This document shows, one piece after another, positions 22,003 to 32,447 of a DNA stretch of 64,000 nucleotides; positions within the stretch are counted from its first letter, which is position 1; the number at the start of each line of letters is the position of its first letter. The notes under the pieces were generated by a model, which did no database searches, was not told where the DNA came from, and saw only the letters and a program-made list of their open reading frames with translations. The stretch is taken from assembly GCA_024220505.1 (NCBI GenBank), contig JAKZZE010000004.1, positions 1,488,001-1,552,000 of the forward strand. Direction: 5' to 3'. The position numbers and the translations under genes are program-made. Source of the DNA: Rhizopus arrhizus. Taxonomy: Eukaryota; Mucoromycota; Mucoromycetes; Mucorales; Rhizopodaceae.

Positions 22003-23460
22003 ATGTACCAGCACTCTATGCCCAAAAAAATTAGCCGCGATAAAAAAGAAGCTGTGAAATCTGGAATGCACTCAGGTCGAACTACAGTGGATATTTCTAG
22101 AACAACAGGAGTCTCTAAATGGACGATCAACAGGATAAAGAAGGAAGAAAAGAACATGAAAACCCATGACCGTGGTGGTCGACCGCTTGTAGTCAGCAAA
22201 ATAACTAGTGCAATCATCCTCCTAAATTTTCGACAAGATCTCTAAGGCACAGCTTCCGATGCTCAGCTCTTTTTGAGATCGTTAGGTTACAATATTAGCA
22301 AACGGTCGGTCATAAGGCTTCTTCGAAAGCTAGTTTTCAAGTCTGGATTTACGAAACACAAGCCTTTCATCAGCTATACAAACTAGAAAAAGCGAATAAA
22401 ATGGTGTCGTGACAAAGCATCATGGACTGTGAAGGACTGGAAGTCTGTGGTCTTCAGTGATGAAACAAAGATCAATGTTTGGGGTGCCGATGGTATACGC
22501 TACTATTGGAAGCAAGTCGAGCAACCTTGGCGATCTTTTCATGTTGATCAAACAATGTAGCATGGTGGAGGCTCTATTATGCTTTGGGGCTGTATTACAT
22601 CTCAAGGATCAGTGATGTATCCATCATTCATAACTCGATATGAAAACAGTATTAATAAGCTACATGTAAAATATATCCAATAGATAGGCTACAGGTTAAT
22701 TCGGATAATCTTCATTAAGGATAAGATGCTGCGTAATTGCACGGTTAAATTATATTAAATCCAGGAACTAAATCACAGTCAATCGCAGTCAATCATATAC
22801 GAGTATTCTATGGATAAATGCTTATGATGACAAAGATAACAATGGAAGAACACGTAACCATTATCTATTTGTCATCAGTTATATCATACTCATTAATTAT
22901 TAATCCATGACATGAAATATTATCCGTGTATGAAAAGTATAAATAGAGTATCATTTTCTTATTAAATAAAGCAATCTCTTTATCGAGTCTCGTCCTCTCT
23001 TGTTCCTTTCTATTCTTGGATAAATCAATCAGGATATGCTTGTCGAGTATACGATGGTGCAATGGACTCACAAGTCTACATGCATATTTTGTCCACTACA
23101 TACCGAGAAAGCCTAGAATATTACGGCCTGAAACATCGTGATGTCTTGTTTCAGCATGACAACGACCCAAAACACAAGTCAAGGCACACCACCAAATGGA
23201 TATCTGATAATGGGATATCGGTATTAAAAGATTGGCCGCCACAAAGTCCCGATCTAAATCCCATTGAGCACGTTTGGCGGCAGTTAAAGTCAAAGCTATC
23301 TCGATACGATACCAGGCCCAAAAGTATAGACGATCTTTGGAAAAGAATTGATAAAGAGTGGAACTCTTTTACTAAAACTGATATGCAGCCATACTACGAA
23401 AGCATGCGAAAACGAATTGCTGCTGTTATCAAACGACGAGGCAATTATACGAATTTTTAG
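22003..23460 (+). pseudogene. Tc1 family-B transposase, decayed
   Basis: The N-terminal helix-turn-helix part (MPKKISRDKK..., 22018-22245) is followed by a frame change and several stops (for example after FISYTN and after DQTM). The catalytic motif FSDETKINVWG is still readable. A solo LTR splits the gene after ITSQG. The C-terminal part (23062-23460) is open, with QHDNDPKHK and SPDLNPIEHVW and the usual C-terminus. It is older than the family-A copies because it has several independent lesions. Confidence 0.9.
22613..23027 (+). mobile_element. Solo LTR in Tc1-B transposase
   Basis: It is 415 bp, from TGATGTATCC to TTGGATAAATCA, flanked by atcag at 22608-22612 and 23028-23032. It has an internal TATA-like tataaatagag near 22938 and an AATAAA signal. 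Confidence 0.92.
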
Positions 23461-23685
23461 GTTTTAACTATTTTTATGGTTTTTCTAAAAATATGTATTC
23501 TTATAAATAAAAAACATGTTTCTCCCTCATTTTTAGCAATACAATGATTGAACTTCGCGTAAGTCACAAGGTTTAGTATGTCTTCTATCTGGTATAGTTT
23601 CATAGCTATCGCAACTGACAGGAGCAAGTACTGGTAGTTAAAAGCCGAAAAAAAGTTTTGTGCACCAGTTTTGTCCGCTACTGTA

Positions 23686-23899
23686 AACAAGTAAAAAATG
23701 CCGGATGTTTATAATATTCCCTTTAACAATCTCAAATTCCATCAATAATCATTACCCATATCAGATAATCGACGAATAAATGCCCTTTCTAGTGAGGTAC
23801 AAACAATCAAAGTCTGAGATAGTTTCGTGCAGTATCCATAGACAACCAGCTGTAAAGCCGGTATTTTGCAATTCCTTGCATCAGTTTTTTGACCCACTG
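23686..23899 (-). mobile_element. Fragment of Tc1 family A (214 bp terminal part)
   Basis: It aligns with 11119-11332 of copy 2 with scattered substitutions. It ends in a family-A inverted-repeat terminus (gacccactg) followed by TA. The transposase and other end are missing. Tc1-B borders it directly, as if it had landed in a TA of this element before the left part was lost. Confidence 0.88.
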
Positions 23900-23911
23900 T
23901 AACCGTATTAT

Positions 23912-24209
23912 GACTACTCAAAGAACTGACAACGAGTATTTTACAAAGAAGCACCGCATTGTACATCAACAATTTCCTAATAATAGCGAAGTTATGATAA
24001 AAAATGTGAATAGAAATAGTAAAACTGACCCAAGGTACGAGGGCCCCTTTGTCGTACATGGAGTCACAAAAAATGGTAGCTACATTTTGACGGATAAAAC
24101 AGGTACATTATTATTGCGCGACGTACCTACCTCGCACATCAAACTCATCTCTACAGACAACGTTGTTAATAATCGCGCTGACCAACAACAGTGTTTTGCC
24201 AAGTATTAA
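23912..24209 (+). pseudogene. Gypsy integrase C-terminal fragment
   Basis: About 95 codons contain DPRYEGPFVVHGVTKNGSY, the GPY/F-type C-terminal module of Ty3/gypsy integrases. A short tail follows and then a stop. The rest of pol is absent. It differs from the gypsy element at 13-21 kb. Confidence 0.75.
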
Positions 24210-24241
24210 AATAAGAGACAAAAACTAAAAAAGACAATAGT

Positions 24242-24615
24242 TGTGAAACTAAAGATTATATGTTGCTTTATTAATAAAAACATTTGAGGCTATTTATACT
24301 TTTTGGATGTCTGGATCTTTACCGCTATTTCAATTGATCGGTTAAAAGAATAATGTGGGAAGGATGGGAAGATAAAGGAAAGATAGTAGATAATCAATAG
24401 CCGCTGTCTTCTTGACGAATCAAGGGACAATGAAGTAGATAAATTATTGATCTAACGATAATTATCGAATAAGGTTGAATTGAACTGCCGTTGTTGTAAT
24501 CAGGTTCCGATATAGTCGTGGGAACGCCGATAGGGACAACAGGGCAGAGTTGGCTATTGCGGAGATCTCTCGTTTATCCATGAATGTTCACTTTACTAGT
24601 TGTGTGGATACAACA
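24242..24615 (-). mobile_element. Probable solo LTR
   Basis: On the minus strand a 374-bp sequence runs from TGTTGTATCCACAC to AGTTTCACA, with a TATA box (rc of ctatttatac near 24291) and AATAAA-type signals. No matching 5-bp flanks were found, so the call rests on termini and internal signals. Confidence 0.6.
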
Positions 24616-25063
24616 CGCATAGCCTAATAATTGGTCGAGTTACAGTGTCAGAAGTAAAAAATGTTGAAACACTGGGACAATTAGTCCACCCACTGTATGT
24701 TCGAATTAACCAATAAAAAGAAAGATAACAACAAAGATCCCGCTCGAAGTGTAATGAAACATAAAATCTATTTGTAACTATGCATAATCGCAAATAGGTT
24801 AATATGACAATTAAATAAAATTTGAACTTCGCTATTGTGGAGAATAATTCATCTAAATATTTCTACAAATGGAATTCTAATAGAAGTAGAAAAAGCTTTT
24901 TAATATATATTAAAATAGATATTTTTATAAATATTATAAAAAATAGTTTATTAAGAATTATTATTTTATAATATGAAAAATATAAATAGACATTATAACA
25001 TTGAAGTTAATAAAAATTAATTAATTTATATACATTTTTAATAAAATCATTAACATAAACATA

Positions 25064-25597
25064 ATGTTTATTTCTCCATACTCATCCACACGATCCGACA
25101 ATTATGCAACTCTACGAAACCACTTTCGCATTGGTGTGCCACGATCAAGTTTTCGAACAAAATTTTTTTCATCGATCGAGACTATTTGCGACACAAACGA
25201 ACAGCTGTTCAAAAGGACGATTGGCAAAATATCTTCCGGAATGGACATGGACAGAATCAAACGAGCTTGTGAACATGGCATCGAATACAACCGTGAAATC
25301 AAACATCGTTTGCTGAACGATTCGAGTTCAAACTCTTCGCAAGAATTGGAATACCCTAATAGTTTACAACTGGGGCCTCCATCAAAAAAGAAATCCACAA
25401 CACATATCATGTCGAATCAAGATTTCGAATTCGTGCAATACTTTAAAAAGAAATCCACTGGACGAATGGATTGGAAATTGTGCTTACAAATGGGTCAAAG
25501 CCGGAATTTACTTAGTTCCTTTACCACTTCTGAGAGTCTGCGTGTGTCATACTCCTCCGTTTCCAAGAAAAAAAATAAACGACAATGTGTGATTTAA
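25064..25597 (+). CDS. Unknown 177-aa basic protein of the duplicated block
   Basis: I do not recognise this protein. It is hydrophilic and rich in Ser, Lys and Arg, with no signal peptide or membrane segment. A lysine-rich linker (GPPSKKKSTTHIM) precedes a C-terminal piece with DWKLCLQMGQSRNLL and SESLRVSYSSV spacing, which loosely recalls SANT/Myb-like domains. It ends in SKKKNKRQCVI, a possible nuclear signal. A TATA box (tataaatag near 24986) lies about 80 bp upstream of the ATG. The second copy differs by one residue (Asp to Asn). Because a DDE transposase relic lies next to it in opposite orientation, it may be the accessory protein of a Harbinger-like transposon; that is inference only. 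Confidence 0.5.
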   Translation: MFISPYSSTRSDNYATLRNHFRIGVPRSSFRTKFFSSIETICDTNEQLFKRTIGKISSGMDMDRIKRACEHGIEYNREIKHRLLNDSSSNSSQELEYPNSLQLGPPSKKKSTTHIMSNQDFEFVQYFKKKSTGRMDWKLCLQMGQSRNLLSSFTTSESLRVSYSSVSKKKNKRQCVI

Positions 25598-25776
25598 ATG
25601 CCATATAAAGTAAGACTTAAGAAGACGAGAGATGATGCTTATTAATCGCTCTATTTATACTGTACTTTAGAATGAAGAGATGTGAATCTAGGACATGACC
25701 AATAATCTTTAGATGAGTTATTTGGATGGTGTTGTGAGGGAATTTTGCTCACTTAGATATCTCGGGGTGTTAAGGA

Positions 25777-26344
25777 TGTTGTATAATGGTTAAGGTAATA
25801 AAATAGAAGGTGGAAACAAAAATAAAGAAACAGTTTGGAGTACTTTTTGAGACTGATCTTTATTTCAGTTTAAGTTAAAGTAAAAATTATTCTAATTGAA
25901 GGCAGGTATTTATATCTTATTGAGTGAGTGGCTTGATATCTTCTATTGTAAGCGTTCTTCTAATATTGAGGTACTTTAGCAAGTGTCATCTATAACTATG
26001 GTTATGAAAACTTTTCATTTGTTCTTTTGTATGTCTGTCATAGATTATCTTTTATTCTGGGAATTCCTCACTGATTTGAATAACGTTATTTTACGCGTTA
26101 TTTCAATTATATGAAAGATTAGCAATATTCCTGACATTGGATTGGATCTTGTTATTTTAGTTGATACTTCTTCTTATTAAAGAACTCTCATTAATACAAA
26201 ACATATTCTAAAAGAACATGTTTAATTGGAATTGATTGTATGATCTTATTTAAATAAGCTTATATTTTATTTTATTTAATTATGATCTTATATTAAGATT
26301 TATGTTTATCAATGTCAACTACAATCAGTTACTATTCTACAACA
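25777..26344 (-). mobile_element. Solo LTR (minus), inverted partner of 28015-28582
   Basis: This 568-bp sequence is the reverse complement of 28015-28582, with only a few differences. Termini are TGTTGTAGAATAG and ATTATACAACA on the minus strand, with a TATA-like element and AATAAA inside. The flanking 5-mers (aagga, atcat) do not match. Confidence 0.82.
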
Positions 26345-26405
26345 ATCATAACTATTTATTTTTTTATATTATTTCATATTTAAAAACATGCTTTCATCAG
26401 AACTA

Positions 26406-27062
26406 TCAGCACAAAAAATCACTTTTTGAAATATAAATTATCATATCATTAACATCAGAAATTATTTGTGTTCCTACTCCATTTTTTTTAAACTTATATG
26501 AAAATAGTCTTTCTCTTTTTATATCTGTGTCAACATAGTTAATTCTGGAATCGTGGCCATCAATAATTAAAGTTACGTGTTTAAAAAGTGGTGAATTATG
26601 TTTATATACAGATAAAATTATTAATCTTATTGAAGAAAACATATTTTCTAATGAATCATTAATAATTTTATTTTTTCCTTTGTACTTATCTTCATCCATC
26701 CAAAACGTTTTATAATATTTATGAAAGCTACTTTGTGGAAGAAACTTACTTATATCTATACCTGATACCCCGAATACCAAATGATATAATAAAAATAAAC
26801 ATTTTTCTACTTCAAAATATGGTGCAGGATATTCCTTACTAGTGTATAAAACAACTAAGAAGAAAAATACAAATATATATCCTAATTCTTCAACTAATTC
26901 TTTTTTGATTTCTTTAATGTTTCTTATATGTTATATTTCTGTTCAATGCTTATATTAATAACTTATAATAGGCCAATTATAATCCAAAAAACTCCAATTA
27001 TTAATAATAATTTTATTTACTTCATTATTAATCTCTTCTTCAAGTGAAGTATTAATAGTCAT
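26406..27062 (-). pseudogene. DDE transposase relic (Harbinger/DDE_Tnp_4-like)
   Basis: It starts at ATG 27062 (MTINTSLEEEINN), hits a stop after about 35 codons, and reopens in a long frame. That frame contains VSGIDISKFLPQSSFHKYYK, VTLIIDGHDSRINY and FSYKFKKNGVGTQIISDVND. The IDGHDSRI and ISDVND motifs resemble the first two acidic positions of DDE_4-type transposases common in Mucorales. A T run near 26412 adds a shift. Beyond it a few residues (SSDESMFLNMK) read on before the solo LTR. The C-terminal third with the last Glu is missing. Family placement is by motif memory and not proven. Confidence 0.6.
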
Positions 27063-27163
27063 TTTTATACTATATTATAAATTCAATTTTATAAACAGAG
27101 CAAAGTTTTTAAAATATCAGGTTTAATTTTAATTATTATCATAAAACTTGAACATTAGTTTTT

Positions 27164-27812
27164 TCAAAAAACAAAAAGTAAGGTTTTACCCCCATGGAGG
27201 TATAATGAAGGCTTCTGTCCGGCCAAAAACAGAGACAAAGCCATGACTGGGCTCAGTGGACTACCAGAATCTTGACCACGAATCGTTTCTTTTGATACCA
27301 AATAACAATGTTTGGCCCACATTGTGCATGGAAAAGAGAACAGCCAAGGTTTTTCATCTGATGAAGGTGTAAATTGCAAAAGAAGATTGTTAGGAGAAAT
27401 TTTGTTAACGTTAAAAACCAATACGACAGGCAGGGTTTTGTGTACTTTCACAACATTGAGAGAGTAACCAATCAACCTTTGCATGAATTGCGAGTCGATA
27501 GTATGTTGAATTTCAATTAGAATAGGTGGAAGGGAACCCAGCGCAGAAAGTGCATGTATAAGATATCAGACCTTGTGCCATTCCAATCAGCATCGGCGAC
27601 CTTGTATGAGCCATTGGGAGTGCCCATTAAATCATGGCTTATAAAATCAACAACCGATTGATTCTTCAATAGCATACGGCTAATCCTGTCGCCTCCTGGT
27701 GTATATTCTGAAGGAAAATGTTAGGTAAGCAAACTATCTGCGAATGAACAAAATTAAGACAAATAAATATTAGTCACTTTGGAAACAACTTACCTGGAAC
27801 GTTTGAGTCCAT
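27164..27812 (-). pseudogene. PD-(D/E)XK (Rpn-like) nuclease relic
   Basis: It starts at ATG 27812 (MDSNVPG) and then has a GT-AG intron. A segment with DRISRMLLKNQSVVDFI and NGTRSDILY follows, then a frameshift near 27548. The frame then reads LPPILIEIQHTIDSQFMQRL, IGYSLNVVKVHK and LPVVLVFNVNK. The pattern TRxDIL ... IEIQ ... F.QRLI.Y matches the PD-(D/E)XK core of Rpn/PDDEXK_2 transposase-like nucleases (Asp, then Glu-x-Gln). The C-terminus (WAKHCYLVSKETI, PLSPVMALSLFLAGQ) seems typical of this family in related fungi. The assignment is by motif only. The role of the original protein is unknown. Confidence 0.5.
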
Positions 27813-28014
27813 GGTAATAGAGGATAGAAAGAAAAAAAAAAGAGCGAACCCAGAAAACCTAGGCACACGCGCATGAATCAGCGTAATTCATTCCAACCAA
27901 TCAAATTAATCCATGATAATTCATGACACCTTTTTTTTTTTTTTTTTTTTTTTTAGTTTTACAGTCTTTTTTTGTTGAGGCACTTACCGAAACATTTTGC
28001 AGAATGAGAAACAA
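27813..28014. other. Short spacer
   Basis: It contains a purine-rich leader, a CCAAT-like ccaaccaatc, a run of about 22 T and no open frame. Confidence 0.5.
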
Positions 28015-28582
28015 TGTTGTAGAATAGTAACTGATTGTAGTTGACATTGATAAACATAAATCTTAATACAAGATCATAATTAAATAAAATAAAATATAAG
28101 CTTATTTAAATAAGATCATACAATCAATTCCAATTAAACATGTTCTTTTAGAATATGTTTTGTATTAATGAGAGTTCTTTAATAAGAAGAAGTATCAACT
28201 AAAATAACAAGATCCAATCCAATGTCAGGAATATTGCTAATCTTTCATATAATTGAAATAACGCGTAAAATAACGTTATTCAAATCAGTGAGGAATTCCC
28301 AGAATAAAAGATAATCTATGACAGACATACAAAAGAACAAATGAAAAGTTTTCATAACCATAGTTATAGATGACACTTGCTAAAGTACCTCAATATTAGA
28401 AGAACGCTTACAATAGAAGATATCAAGCCACTCATTCAATAAGATATAAATACCTGCCTTCAATTAGAATAATTTCTACTTTAACTTAAACTGAAATAAA
28501 GATCAGTCTCAAAAAGTACTCCAAACTGTTTCTTTGTTTTTGTTTCCACCTTCTATTTTATTACCTTAACCATTATACAACA
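28015..28582 (+). mobile_element. Solo LTR (plus), inverted partner of 25777-26344
   Basis: It is 568 bp, tgttgtagaatag...attatacaaca, with tataaatac near 28445 and aataaag near 28495. It is nearly identical, in inverse orientation, to the LTR at 25777. The two enclose 1670 bp with both relic genes. There are no matching flanking 5-mers. Confidence 0.82.
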
Positions 28583-29091
28583 GTGAATGCATAGCGATAA
28601 AAAGATGAATTGAATTGAACAAACTTGAAGCTAATTGCATGATGAACTCAAAGCACATTCCCAAATTATCTGGCTTAAATCAAAATGAACAAGGTTAGAT
28701 CTAAGGATATAGAGAATCCTACAACTCAAATGACGCGGCCCAATTTCGAATAAAGAAAGCTTCAAAAAAGGGAAACCTGAAATTGCGTACGCCCATCGTT
28801 TTGTTTCCATAGCATTTGCTAATCTAGTATATTAAAGAGTGAAGGCTAGTTGATGCACTGTGGGAAGACAATTTACCTGAAAATTGCAAATCGTTGCAAT
28901 AGTTCTTGCAACTACTGTATCTATATTATATAAAGAGCTTTAATTTATTAATTCAAATTTGTCTTCCATAATCAATACTAATATTCATTTTATGATTTTC
29001 CTAAGAGTTTCTTCTCAGAATATTTAACCTAGAAGAGCATACAATTAATTTGATCTCTTACAATATCCGTTGTTGTGACACATTTGACTTA
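28583..29091. other. Gene-free AT-rich stretch
   Basis: No open frame or recognisable repeat was seen. There are scattered TATA-like sites only. Confidence 0.5.
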
Positions 29092-29420
29092 TGTCGTATT
29101 TACCTCATTAAATACTTATTATTCGTATGAGATTACTCAGATCTTATATAAGAAATAACAAGTACTGAATACATAATATTATTACATATTCCTTAAAGCT
29201 CATATGCAATGTTTATATTGTTCAAGCTCAATACTAAAATTGACCATGAACTCACTTCGGTCCCTGAATAATTTCATTTCCTTATAAAGGCGTAGTTTGG
29301 TTAAATAGGTTCTCTCTCTCGTCTTGAAATCTAATAAAGAGGTTACATAGAGACTCATTCACTAGTTTTCAAGTACTATTTCCTTTCTATTTTCTTACTT
29401 TATCATCTGCAAATATCTCA
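29092..29420 (+). mobile_element. Solo LTR with 5-bp duplication
   Basis: It is 329 bp, from TGTCGTATTTACC to GCAAATATCTCA, flanked by actta at 29087-29091 and 29421-29425. It has tataaagg near 29284 and aataaag near 29333. The first about 145 bp recur at 60692-60836. Confidence 0.92.
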
Positions 29421-29652
29421 ACTTAGACTGATATGAATATGTGTACAAGTTAAATAATGTGCTTTAAAAAATATACTGATACACCATGTATAAATAATAA
29501 TTACTGTTTCAAAGCATATAGCCAAAAGTCCAATATTAGAGGCTTGTACACAACATTAGCTTTTGAGAGATAATGAATATAATATTTAATAATCCGATTG
29601 AACAAAAAAGTAAAATGTAATTTTTAAAGCTGGGTTCTAATGTAATTTACGC

Positions 29653-30269
29653 TTAGTCTTCAAGACCATTCACATCACCACCAAAAACTCCCTTTCTATA
29701 ATGCTCACATTGTTTCCTTAACCAAGATCTATAATCATGAACAGACTGAATCTTTTCACCATAATAATTGGGTACAGGGTTACGAATAGAATTGAGTCGA
29801 GCATCAGCACGGTTTTTCTTTATATGTTCATAAAACTCCTTATCCCAGATATCCATTGCATGGGCTGTTTTTCTATTCATTAATTTAAATAGTGTTTCCA
29901 AACACAGGGCCTAACAAAGCCCCACTAAGACCCTACAAATATATGCGCTCACGATTAGTTATTGAGCAGAGTAGCTTTTTTTAACATTACGGCACCTACA
30001 GCAGCCATAAGAGGATCCATACCGAAAATATTTGTCAAGGGATCTACTTGCATTTGAATAAAATAAGCAAATGTACCAAAAGCTGGAACAGCAGTGCAAG
30101 GCAAATAAGAGACAACTTCATACGTACATCTCTTTTTACGAAGGCTGAAATAAGCATTCCAAATTGGGAAGACATTTTGAGCTGCATTTTTGTTGGTGGT
30201 TAAATGACGTACATTGGGATTCGCGAGTAAATGTCTTAAAAGATTAGGTTTAACAAATAATAACGCCAT
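29653..30269 (-). CDS. PAM17: PAM17-like mitochondrial import motor subunit (frame problem in exon 2)
   Basis: Pam17 is an inner-membrane partner of the TIM23 import motor. From ATG 30269 the N-terminus is a basic presequence (LLRHLLANPNVRHLTTNK). SLRKKRCTYEVVSYLPCT, a membrane segment and NIFGMDPLM follow. Exon 2 ends with NPVPNYYGEKIQSVHDYRSW, the family signature. A GTAATG donor (29990) and TTTGTAG acceptor (29933) with branch site ctaatc give a 58-bp intron. That reads GLSGALLGPVFGNT, as expected, but then shifts frame by two bases before LFKLMNRK. Using the next AG (29911) keeps one frame (178 aa) but loses that conserved loop. Either a 2-base deletion, an assembly error or the odd acceptor explains it. 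Identity is firm; integrity is unsure. Confidence 0.82.
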
Positions 30270-32405
30270 TTTACAAAAGTGGTTCAAAAAAAAAAAAAGT
30301 AAAATCCCCACCTTTACTAATACTACATTTTTGGTGACCAATCTTTCATGCATCCACAGAGCTCTCTATCAAATCTCCCACGGAACCCCACAGCACGCTG
30401 ATGGGATCACTAATTTTCTGCTAGATACTATCTTGTATATATATGCATATTCCGTTCACTTGTATTTTGTATATTATCAAAACTTTAGCTTATGTCTGCC
30501 TTTTATTAAAGCTTTTTTACTGGAGGCTAAAGCGATTTAGGAAACCTAATATGTGTATATGTGTGTGTATGATTAAATCAGTGAAAAATGATAATAAAAA
30601 TTATGTAAATTAATTCTCACAGCAATAACTATTATTTTGTATTTATATGCTTCAGGATAAAAACGTTCTTTCTCATTTAATGCAACATAATCATATTCAA
30701 CTCTTTCAGAAAAGGATACGAGCCGCTTTCTATATCTTCAGGTTTACAATTAAATACGTCAGCATTTACGATATATGAAATAAGGTAAAATAGGTTAGTA
30801 TCCAGTGAGTTGTAATAAGATAGATTGATTAGGTAGAAAAAAAAACGGTTAGCAATAGACTTTATTTTTATTGTATAAAATTAATAAATGCTAAAGAAAG
30901 CAAAAAATGCGCTGATTTTGTATTTTCGTCCAAGAGACATACGAGTATAAACGACTTTAAAAGTTTTTCAGACAAATCAATCAAACAAGGAAACATGTGT
31001 TTGCAAAGGAAATAGTAACATAAACACTAGATCCCATTTTAATTGCTCAATAACATGGCCATTGTTCCGCTGATCTTCTAAGCTATTTTATGTCCTTTGG
31101 TGCATTCCTCTGCGTAACATAAAGTGCTCGAAGACAAGTTGATCCCCAAAATTGTCCGCGTATGTAATGTTCACAAGCAAATTAGCCTGCTGGCCCATAG
31201 TCGAGTTACTGTTCTCAGCCCTTTAATATTGTCTATCGTGACTTGCTTTGCGAGTTTGTTTATTAAATCAAGCTGCACTGGGTGGCCTGTATAGAATCCA
31301 TTACAGCTTTCTTATTTTAAAATATTTCTTATTGATTTTTGATGCTATCCAATTGTTTTTGAAATAAGCTAGGCTGAAATTTTGAATCTATTTTTATAAT
31401 ATTCTTCATCCGTTCACGTTACTTTTCAATAATCTTGTGTTCATATTTTGAATATCTTCTACTGTAAGAATATATGGTCATCAATTACTTTTTTTTGTCC
31501 TTTCTCATACATCCTAGTTTCCTTTAACAATCTAGACAGAGTGTATGCACAATGATTCTTAGGGGGTTTGCTTTGCTCTTTGGCTCTTCAATAGTATTGG
31601 TCGCTGCCATTAAACATTTGGATTCGCTTAAACCATTTCTGTGATACTTAGTCAATAAATCAAACATGAATAGAGTATGTAGTATCGAGCAATAAAGCCT
31701 ACCTATAAGAATTTAGTTATTTAGTCATATAACACCTTAAATAATTTTGTTTTATTTATGTACAAATATATGCAAATACAAATTTACAACACCCATACCA
31801 GGTAATAAGATGAGAGTACTATAAATACAAAGCTTAAATTTAACAAAAGAAAGAGCTTGAAGATATGTTAAGACGTGCTTTTAGATTCTATGTTACAATG
31901 AAAATGTTTGTTGCATTCCTCTGCTATTATATTCATTATTACTTAAATATTCAGCAAGAGTTATATCATACAATTGTGCTATTGAACATTCTTAAATAAG
32001 ACTGTATCTTCCCAGTGAGATCTTCTCATACTGTAACAGTTAAAACCAATATGAAGTAAAATAAATTGGTATTACTGGCTCATATATACAGTAACGAATG
32101 ATCATAAGATCTATCCTTCTCGTTTTGTCAAAAATGATATAAATGATGGAGGCTGTAAGCTTGGATTTCTAACACTTTATTTATTATTTCTTAGGGAAAA
32201 TATAATTTCAAGATAGGTACCGATTTGATACTGTATATTTCTGAAGCTTATCAAGCACCAGTCATGAATGAATGCTTAGATTGGGTCAGAATTTCAAAGC
32301 TATTGATACAAAAGCTTTAATAGAAAATTGTATTTGAGTTCATGAGCATCATTCTGCTAAATTACAAACAATTTTAAACTGCAATCACTATCGCCTCAAT
32401 CTCAG

Positions 32406-32447
<42 letters not shown>

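Larger units (their letters stand above)
21632..23683 (+). mobile_element. Tc1/mariner element, family B
   Basis: It has about 28-bp terminal inverted repeats starting CAGTAGCGGACAAAACTGG at both ends, with TA at 21630-21631 and 23684-23685. It differs from family A in terminus and transposase. The length is 2052 bp including a 415-bp solo LTR plus 5-bp duplication. Confidence 0.95.
24687..27428. repeat. Duplicated block, copy 1 (2742 bp shared with 61259-64000)
   Basis: Every landmark is offset by exactly 36572 bp, with no net insertion or deletion. One substitution was noticed (G25469 versus A62041). The block contains an AT-rich leader with TATA box, the 177-aa ORF, a minus-strand solo LTR, a DDE transposase relic and the start of a PD-(D/E)XK-like relic. 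The right boundary may extend beyond 27428 because copy 2 runs off the window. Confidence 0.95.

Noticed and set aside
24686..24700. cacccactg at the left edge of the duplicated block as a Tc1-type terminus
   Set aside because: It resembles the end of the Tc1-A fragment (gacccactgta) but no matching inverted terminus or TA pair is visible in either copy.
30214..30540. 108-codon frame antisense to PAM17
   Set aside because: It overlaps the PAM17 start in opposite strand and has no recognisable family; PAM17 explains the region.
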